From positions 6,638,501-6,702,500 of the forward strand of contig OX485808.1 in NCBI GenBank assembly GCA_950295325.1: a DNA stretch of 64,000 nucleotides. Reading direction: 5' to 3'. Positions 35,482 to 49,060 of this stretch are shown here, piece by piece (positions within the stretch are counted from its first letter, which is position 1; each line of letters starts with the position of its first letter). The DNA is from Polytrichum commune (taxonomy: Eukaryota; Streptophyta; Polytrichopsida; Polytrichales; Polytrichaceae). The notes below the pieces were generated by a model. It made no database searches and had not been told where the DNA came from. It was given only the letters and a program-made list of their open reading frames with translations. The position numbers and the translations under genes were made by a program.

Positions 35482-36785
35482 AAGTCGTACAATTCTCTTT
35501 ATTGCGCATACTCTAGTTCATCCACATTGGGTTTGTTTTCTTAGTCTCCCTTAGGGTATGACTAACTTCTTTCAGGGGTGGTTGCGGTCGTAGTCGCGGT
35601 TGTGGTTTACTCCTTTAGCTTTATTTCCATGGGAACTGGCATAATAAATGCTAACCATAACTACAATCACATTCTACCACATCAACCTCAAAGCTCCTAA
35701 AATAGATTATTGAGGTCCATTTAGTATGTCCAAACAATCAACTTGTAGTCACAATGTGTTTTACTACACCCCTGATGGCAAGGATTGGGGAAAGGAAATC
35801 CCATCATTTTGCGCCCGTTTTAACCTTTCACATGTCAAACTTTGTTGTGCTATTAAAATTTGTAAAAAGATGTGCAATCAAAGTAAGAGATATACTTTGG
35901 ATATCTTAACCCATCATATGTGTTTTTTCCTTGTCAGTACATTAAACTTATGATATGTATTGAGCAACTATCTTCATAAATAAATTTTAAAAATCATTTT
36001 TTGTATGGGTTATTACTTGGTTTAAAAAGTTGTATGCCTAAAGGTCATCATGAAACCGTAATTGGCAATATCATTTTTTTCTCTCCTTTTTACCAAGTAA
36101 ATTTGACCCTCTATCATCACAAGATTAAAGAATACATCAACAAGAACTTACCTGATAGCTATGGGTTCTAGATTATAAATACTATTCATTAAGCCATGCA
36201 AAAGGAGACTTAGTGATAAAGCACAAGGCCTCAGTTAATATAATATTGTTAAGCTTCTTGTAATTTTTTCCCTAGATGAGAAATCAAACGACATTGCACA
36301 AAGAACAAACAACCAATCATATATGCCTTATTGTTGAATCTAGCTTACACAAGTTTCCACCTACCCTATTTACAAGTTAGCTTAGGTGTACATGAATTAT
36401 TTTTGGTTAGAAAGTACCATGTGTTATCATGTGAATGGTTCGAACATCTTAAAAGTTGATGTTAAAATTGAACTTAGGTTGGACACCCAATCAGTCTTGA
36501 ACATGCAATACGTCAAATATGTTATGATAGGTTGCCTATGCTACTTGTTTAGGGGAAAAAAGAAAAGAAAAAAGAACTGGGACTTAACAATGTTATTGGC
36601 TTGACATTGGAAACACCTAAGCATTGAAAGAATTGTTTTCATCATCACTTTGATATATAATCTACTGGGTCAAATTGAGATTGGATTATGTATGTTATTG
36701 TCTAGGTATGTCTGCACATATCACACAAGTGGAGTGGTTGTTCTCCACAATAAGATGTCCCGATGAGTAAAAGATTGTTGACGAT
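35482..36785. other. Intergenic, copy B
   Basis: This is homologous to 14542-15859. Only short unrecognised ORFs are present. Confidence 0.4.
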
Positions 36786-37807
36786 TGGCATTGTACATGT
36801 TTTTGACACCATTCTATATAAGTTTAAGCTTGTCTAGCAAGGGAGTCAAGAATATGTCCAAGTTACTCACTTGTTTCAGTCCTAAACACATCATACAATC
36901 AAATACGATCAATAACATTAAACACTCAAAGTTGTATTTCATGCTATGTTTGCATGAAATTAGGGCATTGTCGGATGCATACATACTTGGAACAATCACT
37001 TATAAAAGAATGAAGGCACTCCGAATAGCCAAGTATAGAGGCAAATTAGAGATTACTAAAATCAAAGGCCATATAGAATGAGTGCTACATTGTTGACCAA
37101 ATGGGTTGAACCTGTTAGTTGACAACCCCAAACAAACATTGTGGGCGTCATCTCCAAATTCAAGGTATCTGGAATCCACATGGTTCCATGCCTTGTAATT
37201 TTGAGGGTTGTTTAACACACCAAACTTGCTTTTCTCTTCTTTGTGTCAAGACATCAATTTAGACAAGGCGGGACATAGCCTGCAAGTGTGGTATGTATGG
37301 AACATAGAAGATTTTCAACAAAATCAAACAATAACATGCCATGAGCATGCCAACATTATAATGCCAATTTTGATCAAATATGTTTATTCGATACTCCCTT
37401 GAATCCCAATATTGATATTTGAATTCAAAACACATTTGGGAAAACATATACCTTTTTAAGAATCTTGGCACCTATTTTGCCATCCCCATATCAATCACTT
37501 TCGGACACAAGGCGAGTGTGTAGTCTTTGTATTTACCATAGTAAATAATACAATCTTGGGGACAACAATGAATGTGATTGTAACCCAAGCCCACAACATG
37601 CATGAATTTCTTCAACTTTGCATGTGTTTTTGGAAATATAGGATGAAGGTAAGAAGGCAAGAAAAAATTACAAATAATGGTCACCATGGTTCTTATGGCA
37701 ATGATTGACACATTGTGGTTTACTTGAAATTGTAGGATGAGAACAAAAGCCTTAAAAAGACTACTTGATGATCTATCAAAAATAAGGATTTTCACTTGAG
37801 TTCTCAA
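36786..37807 (-). pseudogene. CACTA (En/Spm) TNP2-type transposase remnant, copy B
   Basis: On the minus strand, three blocks appear in transposase order. At 37600-37490, GLGYNHIHCCPQDCIIYY with a following LCPK matches the TNP2 'CxxDC' zinc-type region. At 37218-37000, HNVCLGLSTNRFNPFG and SIWPLILVISNLP match the core. At 36860-36790, LDIFLTPLLDKLKLI and NGVK follow. Frame changes and stops break it. The first block is beyond the end of copy A. Confidence 0.78.
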
Positions 37808-38458
37808 GAAATCTCTAGATTCGCTCAGTGGGGGCTATGTGAACTTGATGGGCGTCCGCCAAGAGGGTCATTAGCATGGGGGCGGGGGCTCCCACGACAT
37901 GGTTTGAAATAAAAGAATATAACACATCTTCAAGTATGTCGTTATCTTATGCACGGTCCTCCACAACAAGGTGGCCTATCCTATCGACAGATGTGTGCGA
38001 ATTTGTATGATATGTGTCACTGCCATCAAGATTAGCTCACTAAAGAAACGTCTCTAACCTAGTTGAAAATGCCCCTAATGATTGTAAAATATAGAAGCCC
38101 AACATTAATAATGGTATATTGAAGGCGAAACTAATCAAATTGTAGTTAAACATAACATTACAAGTTGATATCCATTGTGAAACATATAGAGTATGTATAT
38201 GTACCACATACATGAAAATAGAAACATATCACATGTGTGGGGGACATGCCATACATCAAAACATGTCAAATCTCCACTTCCGATGCACACAATTGGGTAG
38301 GTATGCCTAGATTCTGCATGCACCTTAAATAGTGGCATGGAATCATGAAGTTGGTGGAGATTGCAAGGGTGTCGGGACTTTCATTGCGTCAATGATGCAC
38401 TCAAGGGGCAGTAAGCGAGGTTTGTTTCAACGCCTAACACTCCCATTTTTTTTCCCTA

Positions 38459-38462
<4 letters not shown>

Positions 38463-38511
<49 letters not shown>
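38463..38511. repeat. (TC)n microsatellite
   Basis: About 24 perfect CT dinucleotide repeats are present. No gene surrounds it. Confidence 0.95.
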
Positions 38512-38514
<3 letters not shown>

Positions 38515-38903
38515 GCTTTCAACCTCCTAAACATTGTTGACCTACAACAAAACATTGTTTATAGTTTAGGGTAAACCGTCAATAAAACATGTAATTAACT
38601 TGGAAGTCAAAAACATTTCAAAAGTCTCATTAGCACCGAGGTTGTATTTATTGTGACTTATCATTGAAAGGGGTTTTGTCATTCTAAAATGGTACTAAAA
38701 TTAATGTTTATTTTTTAGTGTGTTTAATTTAGTTAATACTTTCTACTTTCACACAAGTATTCATACCGTACTATCAATGTGTATGAATATTTTTATGTAT
38801 CAATGTCTATCAATGTGTATCAATATTTTTGTACTATCAATGTATCAATGTACTGTATTAAAAGGTAGTTGAGCACAAGGCCTAGTTGGCTTCTTGTTTC
38901 TCC

Positions 38904-39029
38904 TTGCTAGTTGCTTGCCTCTCCGTGCAAGCTACTCACCGCTCGTTGCTAGTTGCTTGCCTCTCCATGCAGGCTACTCGCCCCTTCTTGCTGGATGATT
39001 GCCTCTATGTGTTGGCCACTTGCCTTGCT
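38904..39029. repeat. 42-bp tandem repeat, three units
   Basis: Units start at 38904, 38946 and 38988 with TTGCTAGTTGCTTGCCTCTC or close variants. The third unit is the most diverged. The surrounding + strand ORF (38886-39191) is leucine- and cysteine-rich because of the repeat and is not a convincing gene. Confidence 0.7.
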
Positions 39030-39239
39030 GCTTGCTTCTCCCACATGTTGTTACCTTGTACTGGTCCATTTTTTTCTTTGCTAGTCCATGTTGGCTATGT
39101 CTGCTCCGGGTGTCTCCGTCCACTTTCTGGTCCATTTGTTGTCGTGGTTCTAAAACCCTCTAATTATTGTTATCAATGGCCGCGACACTAAGGATTGTTG
39201 ATGTTACTGATACGGGTGATTGTGCGCGATCAGCAAGGT

Positions 39240-39562
39240 GCCATGGCGATGTGGAGGACTTGCTCATCATAATTTTAGTCCAAAGAATTTATAAAGATGC
39301 AGTCACGCCATTTGGCCCAAGGAATTTTAAGCTCATTGTCTCCAATAGCTTCAAAGGTTCACCTACTGGTCCTAGAATGCATAGAAGAGTCATCCTTGTC
39401 TAATCGCTCCCAAAAAATTGGGTTCTCAATGACGTGTTTGTGCTTGTGGGCACAAAGGAGGGCTGATAGTTGGATACCTCTGAAAAACAACACGGAACAA
39501 CCATACAAACAAAACAAGGACATGCCTATAACCTCAGGCAACCGGTGCCCATTAGATAACAT
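39240..39562 (-). pseudogene. Decayed ORF of unknown, probably transposon origin
   Basis: The minus strand reads coding-like text (ENPIFWERLDKDDSSMHS, then FEAIGDNELKIPWAKWRD) through two stop codons in one frame. The FWERL phrase recalls the NOT box, but the rest does not fit. The family is not identified. It sits between the CACTA remnant and another decayed ORF, so a transposon source is likely. Confidence 0.35.
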
Positions 39563-40279
39563 TGCTTGTAAGTAATTAAGACAATCAACATTTCATTACT
39601 TGAATGTATACTTAATAGATCAATCAAATTGTCCACAAGATCTTGGTATATACAGTGCTACAATGTGACCCTTTCAAGACAATGCCATTCTTAACACGCC
39701 TCAAGAGCTCATTTATGGGGCTTGTCACTTATGCCCTTAATAGTAGGATGCAATCTCAGACAACACATAGCCAAGTAGTACGCATGTTGCGATCTTTTGG
39801 TTTTGAGTTTGATGGTTAATTTCTTTATTTGTATTCACTAGACCGACATGGGTTGACTTCAAACTCATCGAAAAGCCCCTTAAAAATGTCATGTCCAACA
39901 CGGTTTGTAATATCCCAATCAAAATGCAAAGGAAGTGTCTTGATGGAGATGTTACATTGGGAAGAAAAGAAAGACCATTGTCAATAGGATACATTGGGCC
40001 TTAATTATTTCGAGTGCGTTTCTCCCACACATGTTGCTTCTATCTCCTCGCCATAGAATCATGTTCACTATCATTGTCATTCTAGAACATTCATAAACAC
40101 CCTTTTTGGCATATTCCAGAAGCATTATTTTGGGCATGTTCTAAAACTATAGTTTGTACTTAAAGTTATCAAAACCCTACTAACCTTGAATTTCCCTGTT
40201 CATGAAACTTTATGATGGATTTGAACATATGGATGTTTCCCCAAAAATTGACATGACATATGGGTGTTTCCCAAGAATG

Positions 40280-40875
40280 TCATGAGATGACGCATACACT
40301 TGAGTAATGGGAACGTTTTATGTACCACCATGAGACGCACACACATAAGTTCAAGTTGGAGGTTGCTATCATAAAAAATCCCGAGTATGATGGCGTGACA
40401 TGATTGAAAGACAACCAACCACTTACTAAAAAATTACTAGCCGTGACTGAACCAAATTGCATGTTTGTATCCCATTGTGCTCTATGTGCTGATTGTGAGA
40501 AGAAAGTTAGTCTTATAAACTGTAATGCAAAGGAAGAGTCTAGTCTCTTCAAAAGAAATTGGATTGACTTCCATGCTTGGTTGTAGCTCTTGGGCCATTC
40601 CGAGTCTTTATGGAGTGGGAGATTCATGTATGCATGTTCCAAGGCCTCATGTTGTGCCACAAAATGTTCCCGTCCCAAATTTGAGTTCAACTTATCTCAA
40701 TTGCCTCAAAATCAGCCATACTCAGTTGTCCAATTACACCTGGACCCATTGATGGTGGTAGTTGGTGACCTTGTTGCCATGATGCAAGACCAACATCTTG
40801 TGATTGTTGACTGTAGTCGGCAAGTGGACCCACATTTCCCGACATGTAGGGTAGATTTGCAATATGAATTGTCAC
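40280..40875 (-). pseudogene. Decayed two-frame ORF, unknown
   Basis: A 62-residue frame (40687-40875, with IANLPYMSGNVGPLADYS) is followed after a frame change by a 136-residue frame (40280-40690, with EALEHAYMNLPLHKDSEWPK). Together they look like one broken protein on the minus strand. I do not recognise it; mobile DNA is the likely source given the neighbours. Confidence 0.3.
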
Positions 40876-41661
40876 CTTCTTTGTGTCCCTGCATCACACC
40901 CCGAGGTTTTTCTTCTTTTGTTGGCTCAAATCGTCTTGTCTTGTCTTCTTATAAGCCCTTCACCACTGCTAGATTTATGTTTGACGAAGCTTCACAAAAC
41001 GCATCTACATATAGATATTAGGGAAATATTGAATACATATATTTTTCTGGTATTGTGATATATTTGATAGTTTTGCATAGATAACTAAATATTGTAACTT
41101 CCAATTTGGTGATTTTTCATTTTCTTCTGATTGACCTAGTTACTACAACTGCCCTCATGAGCTTATATCTCAACAAGGTGGATATTAGCTGAGTTCATGG
41201 GTGGGCTATTTTCAAAATCTACTAGATACTTTTGTTGATTTCTAATTTCGTCACTGAAACGAGTAAAGTATGTTATTGAGGTCCAACACATCCACCAGCA
41301 ATTCATAAGAAAAGGCTTATCTCTGGAGTAAAGTATGTTACTAGGGTCCAGTGATAGATGTTCCCTTCTTACTTAAAATGGGGATCAGTAGCCCACACAA
41401 ATCCACTTTTCAAAATAACTTTCCTTGAGTATTTCTTATTGAAGTTCTAAAGAAGTTGCCTTGCAATAACCTCTGGTGATCTTTGCATCTCCACTGATGT
41501 GAGGCAATTCAAATCAAGTAAAGCAATATACTTACAGAATAGAAAAAAACTATGAGTAACATGTGCAGCCTTGACGCACCTATGAATGATGCTTCTGAAA
41601 TTAACTTTCAGACAAGGACAACATACAATCAGATCTGTAGAGTAAAATATGAGGAACTTAC
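40876..41661. other. Intergenic, 3' of the NOT3 pseudogene
   Basis: No coding feature is recognised. In particular, the conserved NOT box expected at the end of a NOT3 gene is not found here on the minus strand. A GAGTAAAGTATGTTA phrase is repeated at 41262 and 41331. Confidence 0.45.
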
Positions 41662-44600
41662 AAAAACATCGAAAGTGTCGGAAGGTTTGAGATCATCACT
41701 GAATGATACACCTCGACTGAAGGCTGAGCCCAGGGAAGAAACATCAGGTGCAGGGTCTTCAGATGGCTTCAGCAGCTGCGATTGTAGTTGCTGTTGTGCT
41801 GCCTCATTCATTCTACAAGTTGTATCTGCTGACCCACAAGTGAATAGAACGTTGAACTTCTGCTGCAGCACTAATGTGACCATAAATTGGAAAATCAAAA
41901 TCATCTGCCTGAGTATTGATTATGATGCTGCTTTCGTTATTTCACCAAAAGTCATAAATTTTTCAATAGCAAAGATATAGAAAGTAATAGATTGAAGACA
42001 ACTGATGGTTTTGATGTACAGACTGAATTCAAGTGAGTCTGATTAGAAAGTTGATAATATTGACAAATTAGGTGATGCTTATCATTTCCAGTTGAAGAAG
42101 TGGCAGACAAAAGAGACACTTGCTGTGTTAGCTGCTGAGGAGATGAAGCTGATAACCCTTGTGCTTGCTGTATTGGAATATGTGGTGTGGATGAAGGTGA
42201 AGGCAATAGTTGTGGGCTTGTAACCAAGTCAACTGATGATTGTCTTTGAAGGGATGTGTTTTGAGCAGCCGCAAAGAGTGCATTCTGAGAGTTTTGCTGC
42301 AGAATCTGAAGCTGCTGGGCCTACACTCGATTTTATGTAACAGCCTGAAACTTATATGGAAAAATAATATGTAGCTGCAGGTAGTTCTGACAATCTGAAC
42401 AGGATACTACAATCTTTCAAGGTCGAGGTCACCAAGTTTATTCAAGTTTTCCAATTCAAACAGGCCGTGAAGCCTGAAACCTGTCAAACAGGCAATCTAG
42501 CTATTGGTTTCTGGCATTTGAGGACTGGTTATTGCTGAATACAAGTTTTTCCTTTCCACACCTTGATCCTGCAGGATTCTCAAGCTAGAGATTCTGGTAC
42601 ACACAATGTTGTCACCTAACACTTGAGTACTGGCTTACCTGTATAAGGTTAGGGTGTGGAGCAGAGAGACCAGGAGGCTGCTTCAAAGAGGAACTAGTAA
42701 GCTGAGGTATTTGAGCACCGGTAAGCAATGAGGCAGCCGAGTGACCTTGCTGTATTTGTCCGTATCTCTGTAAGAACTTCTGCTTCTGGTCTGGCATAAT
42801 TCCAGAGCGCACATGGTACGCCCCCTGGAGAAACATAATCCAGCAAAACTTCGCTTTCAAGTAGACAAAATTTCAACCACCATGTGTGCGGGAGATGGGC
42901 ATAACATTACAATACTTAGATTAAATATCTCCCATACTTGAACCCACACTATTAGACTCAAAATAGTTAGAGATAGTGACGGTCTTACAGTCTCTGTGAG
43001 GGATGGAAGCATGGTCCACCAGGAACAGCAGTCATTCCAGCACCTGCAAAGAAAAGATCATTAGCATACAGAATGTGTCACTTAAACAAGTAAGATGACA
43101 AACATCAAGTAACCAGAGCCCAAGACGACCAACAGTATCAAATCTCTGATCTTTAAAAGTCTTCTGTTCAATTACTAACTTGTAAACAGACGAGAAGCAG
43201 GAAGTCCTGGATCTGATGCTCCATTGCCCAGACATTCCCCCCACCTGTCCATATACCCGACCAGTGGCACCTGTACAAGATTAAGTACTTAGGATGAGCC
43301 AGCCAACTAGGAGAATATCAACTGAGGCATGGAAGTCATTACTACCAACAAAGAAGTGCACAAAGTGATACAGCTACTTAAATGTACAATGACTGTCCAC
43401 GTGACAGGGATTTTTTCCCTCCAGAATCTTATACTACAAAGACTCATCATGAAAGCGACTATTGTACAAAGGAAGGATACCTAAAGTGCCAGCAAACTGT
43501 TGTGACAGACCACCACCTGAGGAAGGTCTCTCTTCACTTCCAGTGAACCCAACTCTCTTGTTTAAATCCATCACAGGAAGCATAGGAGTGTTCCCATTAC
43601 CAAGCATTGTAACAGGGTCAGGGGACTGTCCCCTTAAAGATTTTTCACTCCCACCTGGTCCAATCCTGCGACCAGAGAGAAGACTAGAATTGTCTTCTTT
43701 TGACCGGCCTAGAAGAGTGATCAGGGGAGGTTGAGGAGGTGTTGAAGATGAGGATTTTACAGGCACAGGCCTTGCTGGCAAGATACCAGTTGATGTACCT
43801 GATTCATGATTGACCTTGTAAGCAAAGGCATTTTTCATTGCAATTAAGAAAACCTACAGGAAAAATCATCGAAGCTGCAATTGGAAGTGAAAGGGGGTAA
43901 TAGCAGCTGTCAGGGATGATCAGCTGTCGGTGAGAAGGGAAAGTAGTACAAATCCCGCTGCCCAACCCTGCCTGATAGTCAGACCACATGAAGGAGTCAT
44001 GTGTTTTGAACAAGTCACCATCCCATTTACAGGTGCGATTGATGAATCAGTCACAATCAACTCAAAACAAACAAAAGAGGCAACTTGTACCTGTGGCACT
44101 CAAAGCACCCATTTGACGTCAAAGCGACTCAGATCCAGGCGGAGGGGACAAAATCCCTACACTTGCAACTGGACTGACGCTCAGTACAACAGCTGGTAAA
44201 CTCGGATCTGGCATGCTACTCCTAGGGGATGTTGATAACACGGCCACTCCTCGTGAGGGGCCTCCTGGGGACTCAGCAGAAGATTCAGATGAGGTCACAG
44301 CATCATCCATGACAAGGGGTTGTGATGATGGAGAGACAAGGGGAGATATTCCCAGTGAAATGTTGTCACCTGTGGCAGGATGAAAGAAACAGAGGATATT
44401 CTTCAAAAGAGACGACCAAATCCAATTTTATATCCTGTGTAGACATCAACAGAGACTAACACCGTCCAGTAATGAAATACTATGATTGATATGTCAAGAT
44501 GAATGAAATATAGCAATCTCCAGCAGCTGAAAATATATGAAACAACAATTTTGACAAGATTGATTCTAACAAGAATCCCACTTACAGCTTGAAGAACAGG

Positions 44601-46553
44601 TAGAGGAATAGTAGGCTTCAAAACTGGACCAAGAGGCGCCACACCAAGACCACTAGCTGCTGCAACTGCCGCCTGAATGCAACAAACTGGTTTGGTCGAT
44701 TCAGTCACCTTTATTAGAGTTCGCACAATCATTAGAAATGACATAGAGTATGCAAGGATGTTACAAATTATTATCAATAAACAATACAAGAACAACATCT
44801 GCTACACTACAATATACGCCTAGTGACACAATGTAGACCATCACAGAAGAGCTCTACCAGACGAGGAGGCCGAGCCTTTCCCTTCTTGATTTGGAGACTC
44901 TCCATCTCTGCCTCGAAGGAATCAATTTGTGACTCTAAATCACCAACCTGCCAAAATGTCACAGTGTAGAACTATAAGTCACACATCAAAATAGCACTTT
45001 CAATGAACTCAAGGAGTTCATGAATGATAGGCTTGACCAATAATGGTTTGACAAAATCTCAGCAAATTCTCCCAACATTGGCCTCACCAAAGTATGATGC
45101 AGTGAACATTACATCAAGTGGGGAGAGAAAAGATTTCTACGTAAGATGTACCATATTGTTCAGCCAATCCCGTGACTCCCCCTTTGCTTAATCTCGAGGA
45201 TCCTGCTCACAGCAATCACATTGACCATCAAGCTACAAGCCACCACATCTAACATGTGCTCAAGATAAATAAGAAAGATTCCTATTAAAATCAAACTACG
45301 TGGCATTAAAGAGAGCTGCAGATGAAGAATGAGTTAGACATCATTTTTTCATCATTGCAGGCAAATTTAAAGAATCCCATGATTAATATAATTTCAAGTG
45401 ATTACCACATTGCATGACCTTGCTTACAGGTCTATTATTTGGGAGGGCACCAACCAACAAAGGCTTTCCGCAAAAACATCTCCCATCTTCAACTTCAAGG
45501 AAGTATTTTCTCACCTTCAGAACACTGCTTGCATGCATCATGTATATTAATGGGGTTGGAAACTGTACTTGACCTTGATTATACAAAGCGCAGGAGCAAC
45601 AAGAAAGTGAGACAGACCGTTTTTGGTTGCTGGCCCAAGCCTTCCTTGGAGAAAGTTTTTGTCTTGGTCTGTTTCTCACACTTTAAACCGTTCCATTTCT
45701 CGTTCTATTTGTTTTCGAGCCTCCAAAAGTGCCTAGCATATCACACAAAAGTGAATGAATTTTTTGGACAAGCAAATTCAAAAGGGTCCATGTGATTCAC
45801 ACAAGGTAACAAACCCCGGTATCCAGGAGTACCTATTTCACATGAACGGCTGAACAATACCAGAGATTTTGAATTGAATCACCTTCTTGTCCTACATTTC
45901 ACTAGATTGATTCCACATCTTGATCTGGTCACGATAACGTTGAAGCTTCTTGATTTCTTTCTTTTAAGTCTACTTCAAAGTTCTCGTTCTGATTAGCGTT
46001 CTTGGTGTCATACACCTGCCATTCATCATTCCAACAGATTGTAAGTCACAAACAAGCCTTGAGATACCGCCTGTTCATTCACTGCAGTAGGATAGCTAAT
46101 GTTTTCGCAATATCCCAGAATTGGCAATTTTACTGTCCAGATTCTAATATGCTCCCAGTCATTCATTTGCTTTTAAGTGAGAGCCAAGGTTACCAGAATC
46201 ACAAAGAAAACCACTTTATGTACATCTTCATATGTTGTGAGAGAGACTAAATATTTCGTGGAATTTCACAGAGTTTAAAGTGTCCTTCTGCTAGGTCCTC
46301 AACAAATTTGCAGATACGTTGTGCGTGCATAATACTGTTCACATTGTCCCGACAATAAATCACCCTCGCCCTGCCCAGATGTAAACAGGATTCACAAGAC
46401 CTTTCTAAAGTCACAGCTAAAATTTCATACAGTTACAATTGAATATATCTTAACATCAACCTTATTCCAAATGCTATTGAAAACATCCACATCCTCATGC
46501 ACTTTCTTTAGAACTTTGTCAATCTCTCCTTGCAGTTTGCGTGTGGCCCCCAT
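41662..46553 (-). pseudogene. NOT3: NOT3 (CCR4-NOT complex subunit 3) pseudogene, introns retained
   Basis: NOT3 is a scaffold subunit of the CCR4-NOT mRNA deadenylase. Exon 1 (46461-46553) begins MGATRKLQGEIDKVLKK and ends IWNK at a GT donor. Others are at 45883-46015 (YDTKNANQ...LQRYRDQIK), 45618-45732 (IEREMERFKV), 45152-45202 (RDWLNNM), 44858-44947 (LESQIDSFEAE...KKGKARPPRL), 44586-44672, about 44119-44369, 43481-43798, about 43198-43270, 42989-43043, 42639-42824 (MPDQKQKFLQRYGQIQQG), about 42080-42320 and 41662-41830. Lesions: a 1-base gain and a TAG in exon 2, a 2-base loss after RFKV in exon 3, a TAA in exon 4. The exon coding the rest of the N-terminal coiled domain is missing, as is the C-terminal NOT box. 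Intact plant NOT3 has about 800-900 residues. Retained introns point to a DNA duplicate rather than a processed copy. The Gln- and Ser/Pro-rich middle is best preserved. Confidence 0.85.
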
Positions 46554-47760
46554 GGTGTACCCATCGTGTTTGCCACCAATGAACTCTCAACTTTTTAACC
46601 ATCGAAAAGGGCACATCTAATTAGCACCCGGCTCTGATAAACTATACTGATGACAGGAAACTGCAACCGCCGGTGTCAATCGCTCACATTGGTTAGCTCA
46701 CTGTTGATTCTCCAATACCCTGGGCAAGAACGCGAGGCCGATGCACATAGATCAAGTAGAGGACGTGCAATTGAGACATGTAAAATCATGCCCACGACGG
46801 GTCATCCTCGAACACAATCCAAAAAGGCATTGCAGAGAAAGGCAATGCAGTTCCGACAGCCTGAGTGGGAAGTTTTTTATTTCGAAAAATGGCTTTGCAT
46901 TGCAGTCGCCCTAATTCTTATTTAGCCACAAGCAATCTACGTGTGTTATCTCGTATAATTTGATTTGAAATATGACTGAACCTCTTTTTGCAAAAAGCCA
47001 CTCCACAAAATGTAAGTCTCATCTTGTGTTTTGGGACCATAGTCATAATTTAAACTCCACAGTCAAAGCTTCGTCGATAACAAGCATTGACGCAAATTAC
47101 ACTAACAGCCATCCCCTAACCGGCGCGCTCTTCATGTCAACACATAAGTGGTCATCGTCACAAACAGAGTATTCAATATATGTTTTCAAATATGTACACT
47201 TCGCGTTCTGATGAAAGAGGAACACATTAAGCTCTTCTAGGGCTTCGCAACTAGCTTCTCGCAATCTTCTAAAATGTGAGAGCCTCCATCGCGGATAGGG
47301 GACACATAACAACATGGGCATCGTCACCGACATGAATAATAGGAAAAAATCTCGAGGAGAAGGGATTGGCCAAGCTTGATAGCAAGCTCGGGATAGTAGA
47401 AAACCACGCTAAAACCCGTTATCTCGGGTTCCACCTACTCGCCACCTTCTACGATACCTGTTGCGATTTTTTCCCGAGTAAGACTTGAATTTGCAGCGGC
47501 AACATGCGTTCACGAAGAGCAGACTCATCAGGCGCAAGGAGGAAATGCGGGAAGCGAAAATAAAAACAGGTCAGCATCTCACGTAATCTAGGGTTTCGCG
47601 AAAATTCAAAATTCAGAATGACCGGGGCCGAGGTCGATGAAAATTGCTGGCGACAAGCGAAGTGCGATACAATCGTGCGCGGAGGTTGGATTCGGCGAGA
47701 GAAGGGCGGGGATCAAGCCGTCGAGGTAAGGTAGATGGGTCTTAAATGGTTACTTTTCCC
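46554..47760 (-). promoter_or_regulatory. 5' leader and promoter region of the NOT3 pseudogene
   Basis: GC rises at 47330-47720. The minus strand contains GCGAAACCCTAGATTACG near 47580-47600; AAACCCTAG is common in leaders of plant housekeeping genes. The region probably holds a non-coding first exon followed by a leader intron. No coding ORF is recognised. Assignment rests on position and base composition. Confidence 0.4.
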
Positions 47761-48838
47761 AACGTAGGATTTGAAACACGGTAATTAGACCCATTTATGG
47801 TATTTAATGTCACGTACACTATTTGCAAAGGGCCTAAACTAGATGCATAGAGGTTTCATAATGTCACGTCCACTAAATAACTCCTAATATTATTCGTCAA
47901 CGTAAGTAACTTTCTAGAGTGAACTTTTATCTACATTATGTCTTTTAGCGTAGCACACTGGGATATTTGAGATGACAGTTTTGCATCTTAGTATGTAAGG
48001 GGAAGATATTATTGAGCATGCTAACGGAAAGGTGTTTGTGTGTTTACATTTTTAGTATGCAAGAGGGAGATATTCGTGAGAATGCTAATGACAATTGTCA
48101 TTTGTGTACGTTTTTTAGTCAATTAGTAGACCGGTGTGTAACATAGGTGTACACTTCACAACACTATTGAACATACTCAAGCCAATATATTAGTAAGCGC
48201 ACTTGAACGCCAAGTGTCATGAGGTGACACTTGTGGTGAAGTTGTTGGTCATTAGTGTAACCTAGCACACACCTCAAGATAGGGCAAGTGACACTATTAC
48301 GCATGTGACACTAAATGCCATAAACGGTGTGGTACAAGATGGCTAGCAAATCCAAATCGAGGATGTAGTCACTTTCCTCATAGTTTTTGGAGCTCATATG
48401 AATATCCTAATCATTATCAAAGTGAAGATTTCTCATGCTCGTTACATGGTCATATGGTCTCCCTCAATTATGTTGACTATTGAGCCTAGAATGGTTATCA
48501 TTTTTGAACACACAATCCACTCTCTTTTAAGCACATTTCATCCTGGTTTGTGTTCTCAAAGCCACACCAAACCACATACCACTTTGTCATAGTGAGGGTA
48601 TCTAGGCAAATTGGATATTTTCAACCAACCATGTGTGAACCCTTGGTGGAGACAGGTGTTGGCGAGCTTGTCCATGCCTATTTAAGGACTTCACCTTCGG
48701 AAGGTGGCATAAGTCATTGGATGCCCATTGACTCTTATAATGCCCGTTTTGGGATCATATATAGACTTAAACCAACTTGAAAATGAAGTAACAACATATT
48801 TCACACCAGTGGCAACTACCTATTTAAAGTATGTTAAA

Positions 48839-49060
48839 TATTCTAGGTGCAATATTCAACATAATTGGGGGGGGGACCTACATGACCACTTGATGAGCAC
48901 ATGAATCGTCATAATGTTAGTGACTTAGATATTCATGTGACCTTTGAAATTTATGAGGCAAATGGTTACAAGCATGATTTGGATTGCTAATCATCTTGCA
49001 CTAATTGTGTGTTTCATATCTTACTAGAAGCTAGTCCAATGGGGGTGCAATAAGAATAGT
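48839..49060 (+). repeat. Interspersed repeat family R, member 1
   Basis: The member starts with ATTCTAGGTGCAATATTCAACAT-like text (first bases TTCTAGGTGC) and contains GACCTACATGACCA, GATATTCATGTGA and CATGATTTGGATT. The other members are at 50637, 51280 and 55668, all in the same orientation. No coding frame is shared. Confidence 0.65.

Larger units (their letters stand above)
20893..37337 (+). repeat. Segmental direct duplication, copy B
   Basis: This is homologous along its length to 1-16395. Copy-specific differences include about 212 bp at 21478-21690 that A lacks, a hAT fragment near 22256-22913, a pogo element at 23181-24294, no SINE near 26630 and an LRR array of 35 rather than 41 units. 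At the right end B continues into CACTA sequence that A does not have. Confidence 0.95.

Noticed and set aside
39359-39562. NOT box of the NOT3 gene
   Set aside because: The phrase NPIFWERL resembles the start of the NOT box, but the following residues do not match and the site is more than 2 kb past the last NOT3 exon, beyond another decayed ORF.
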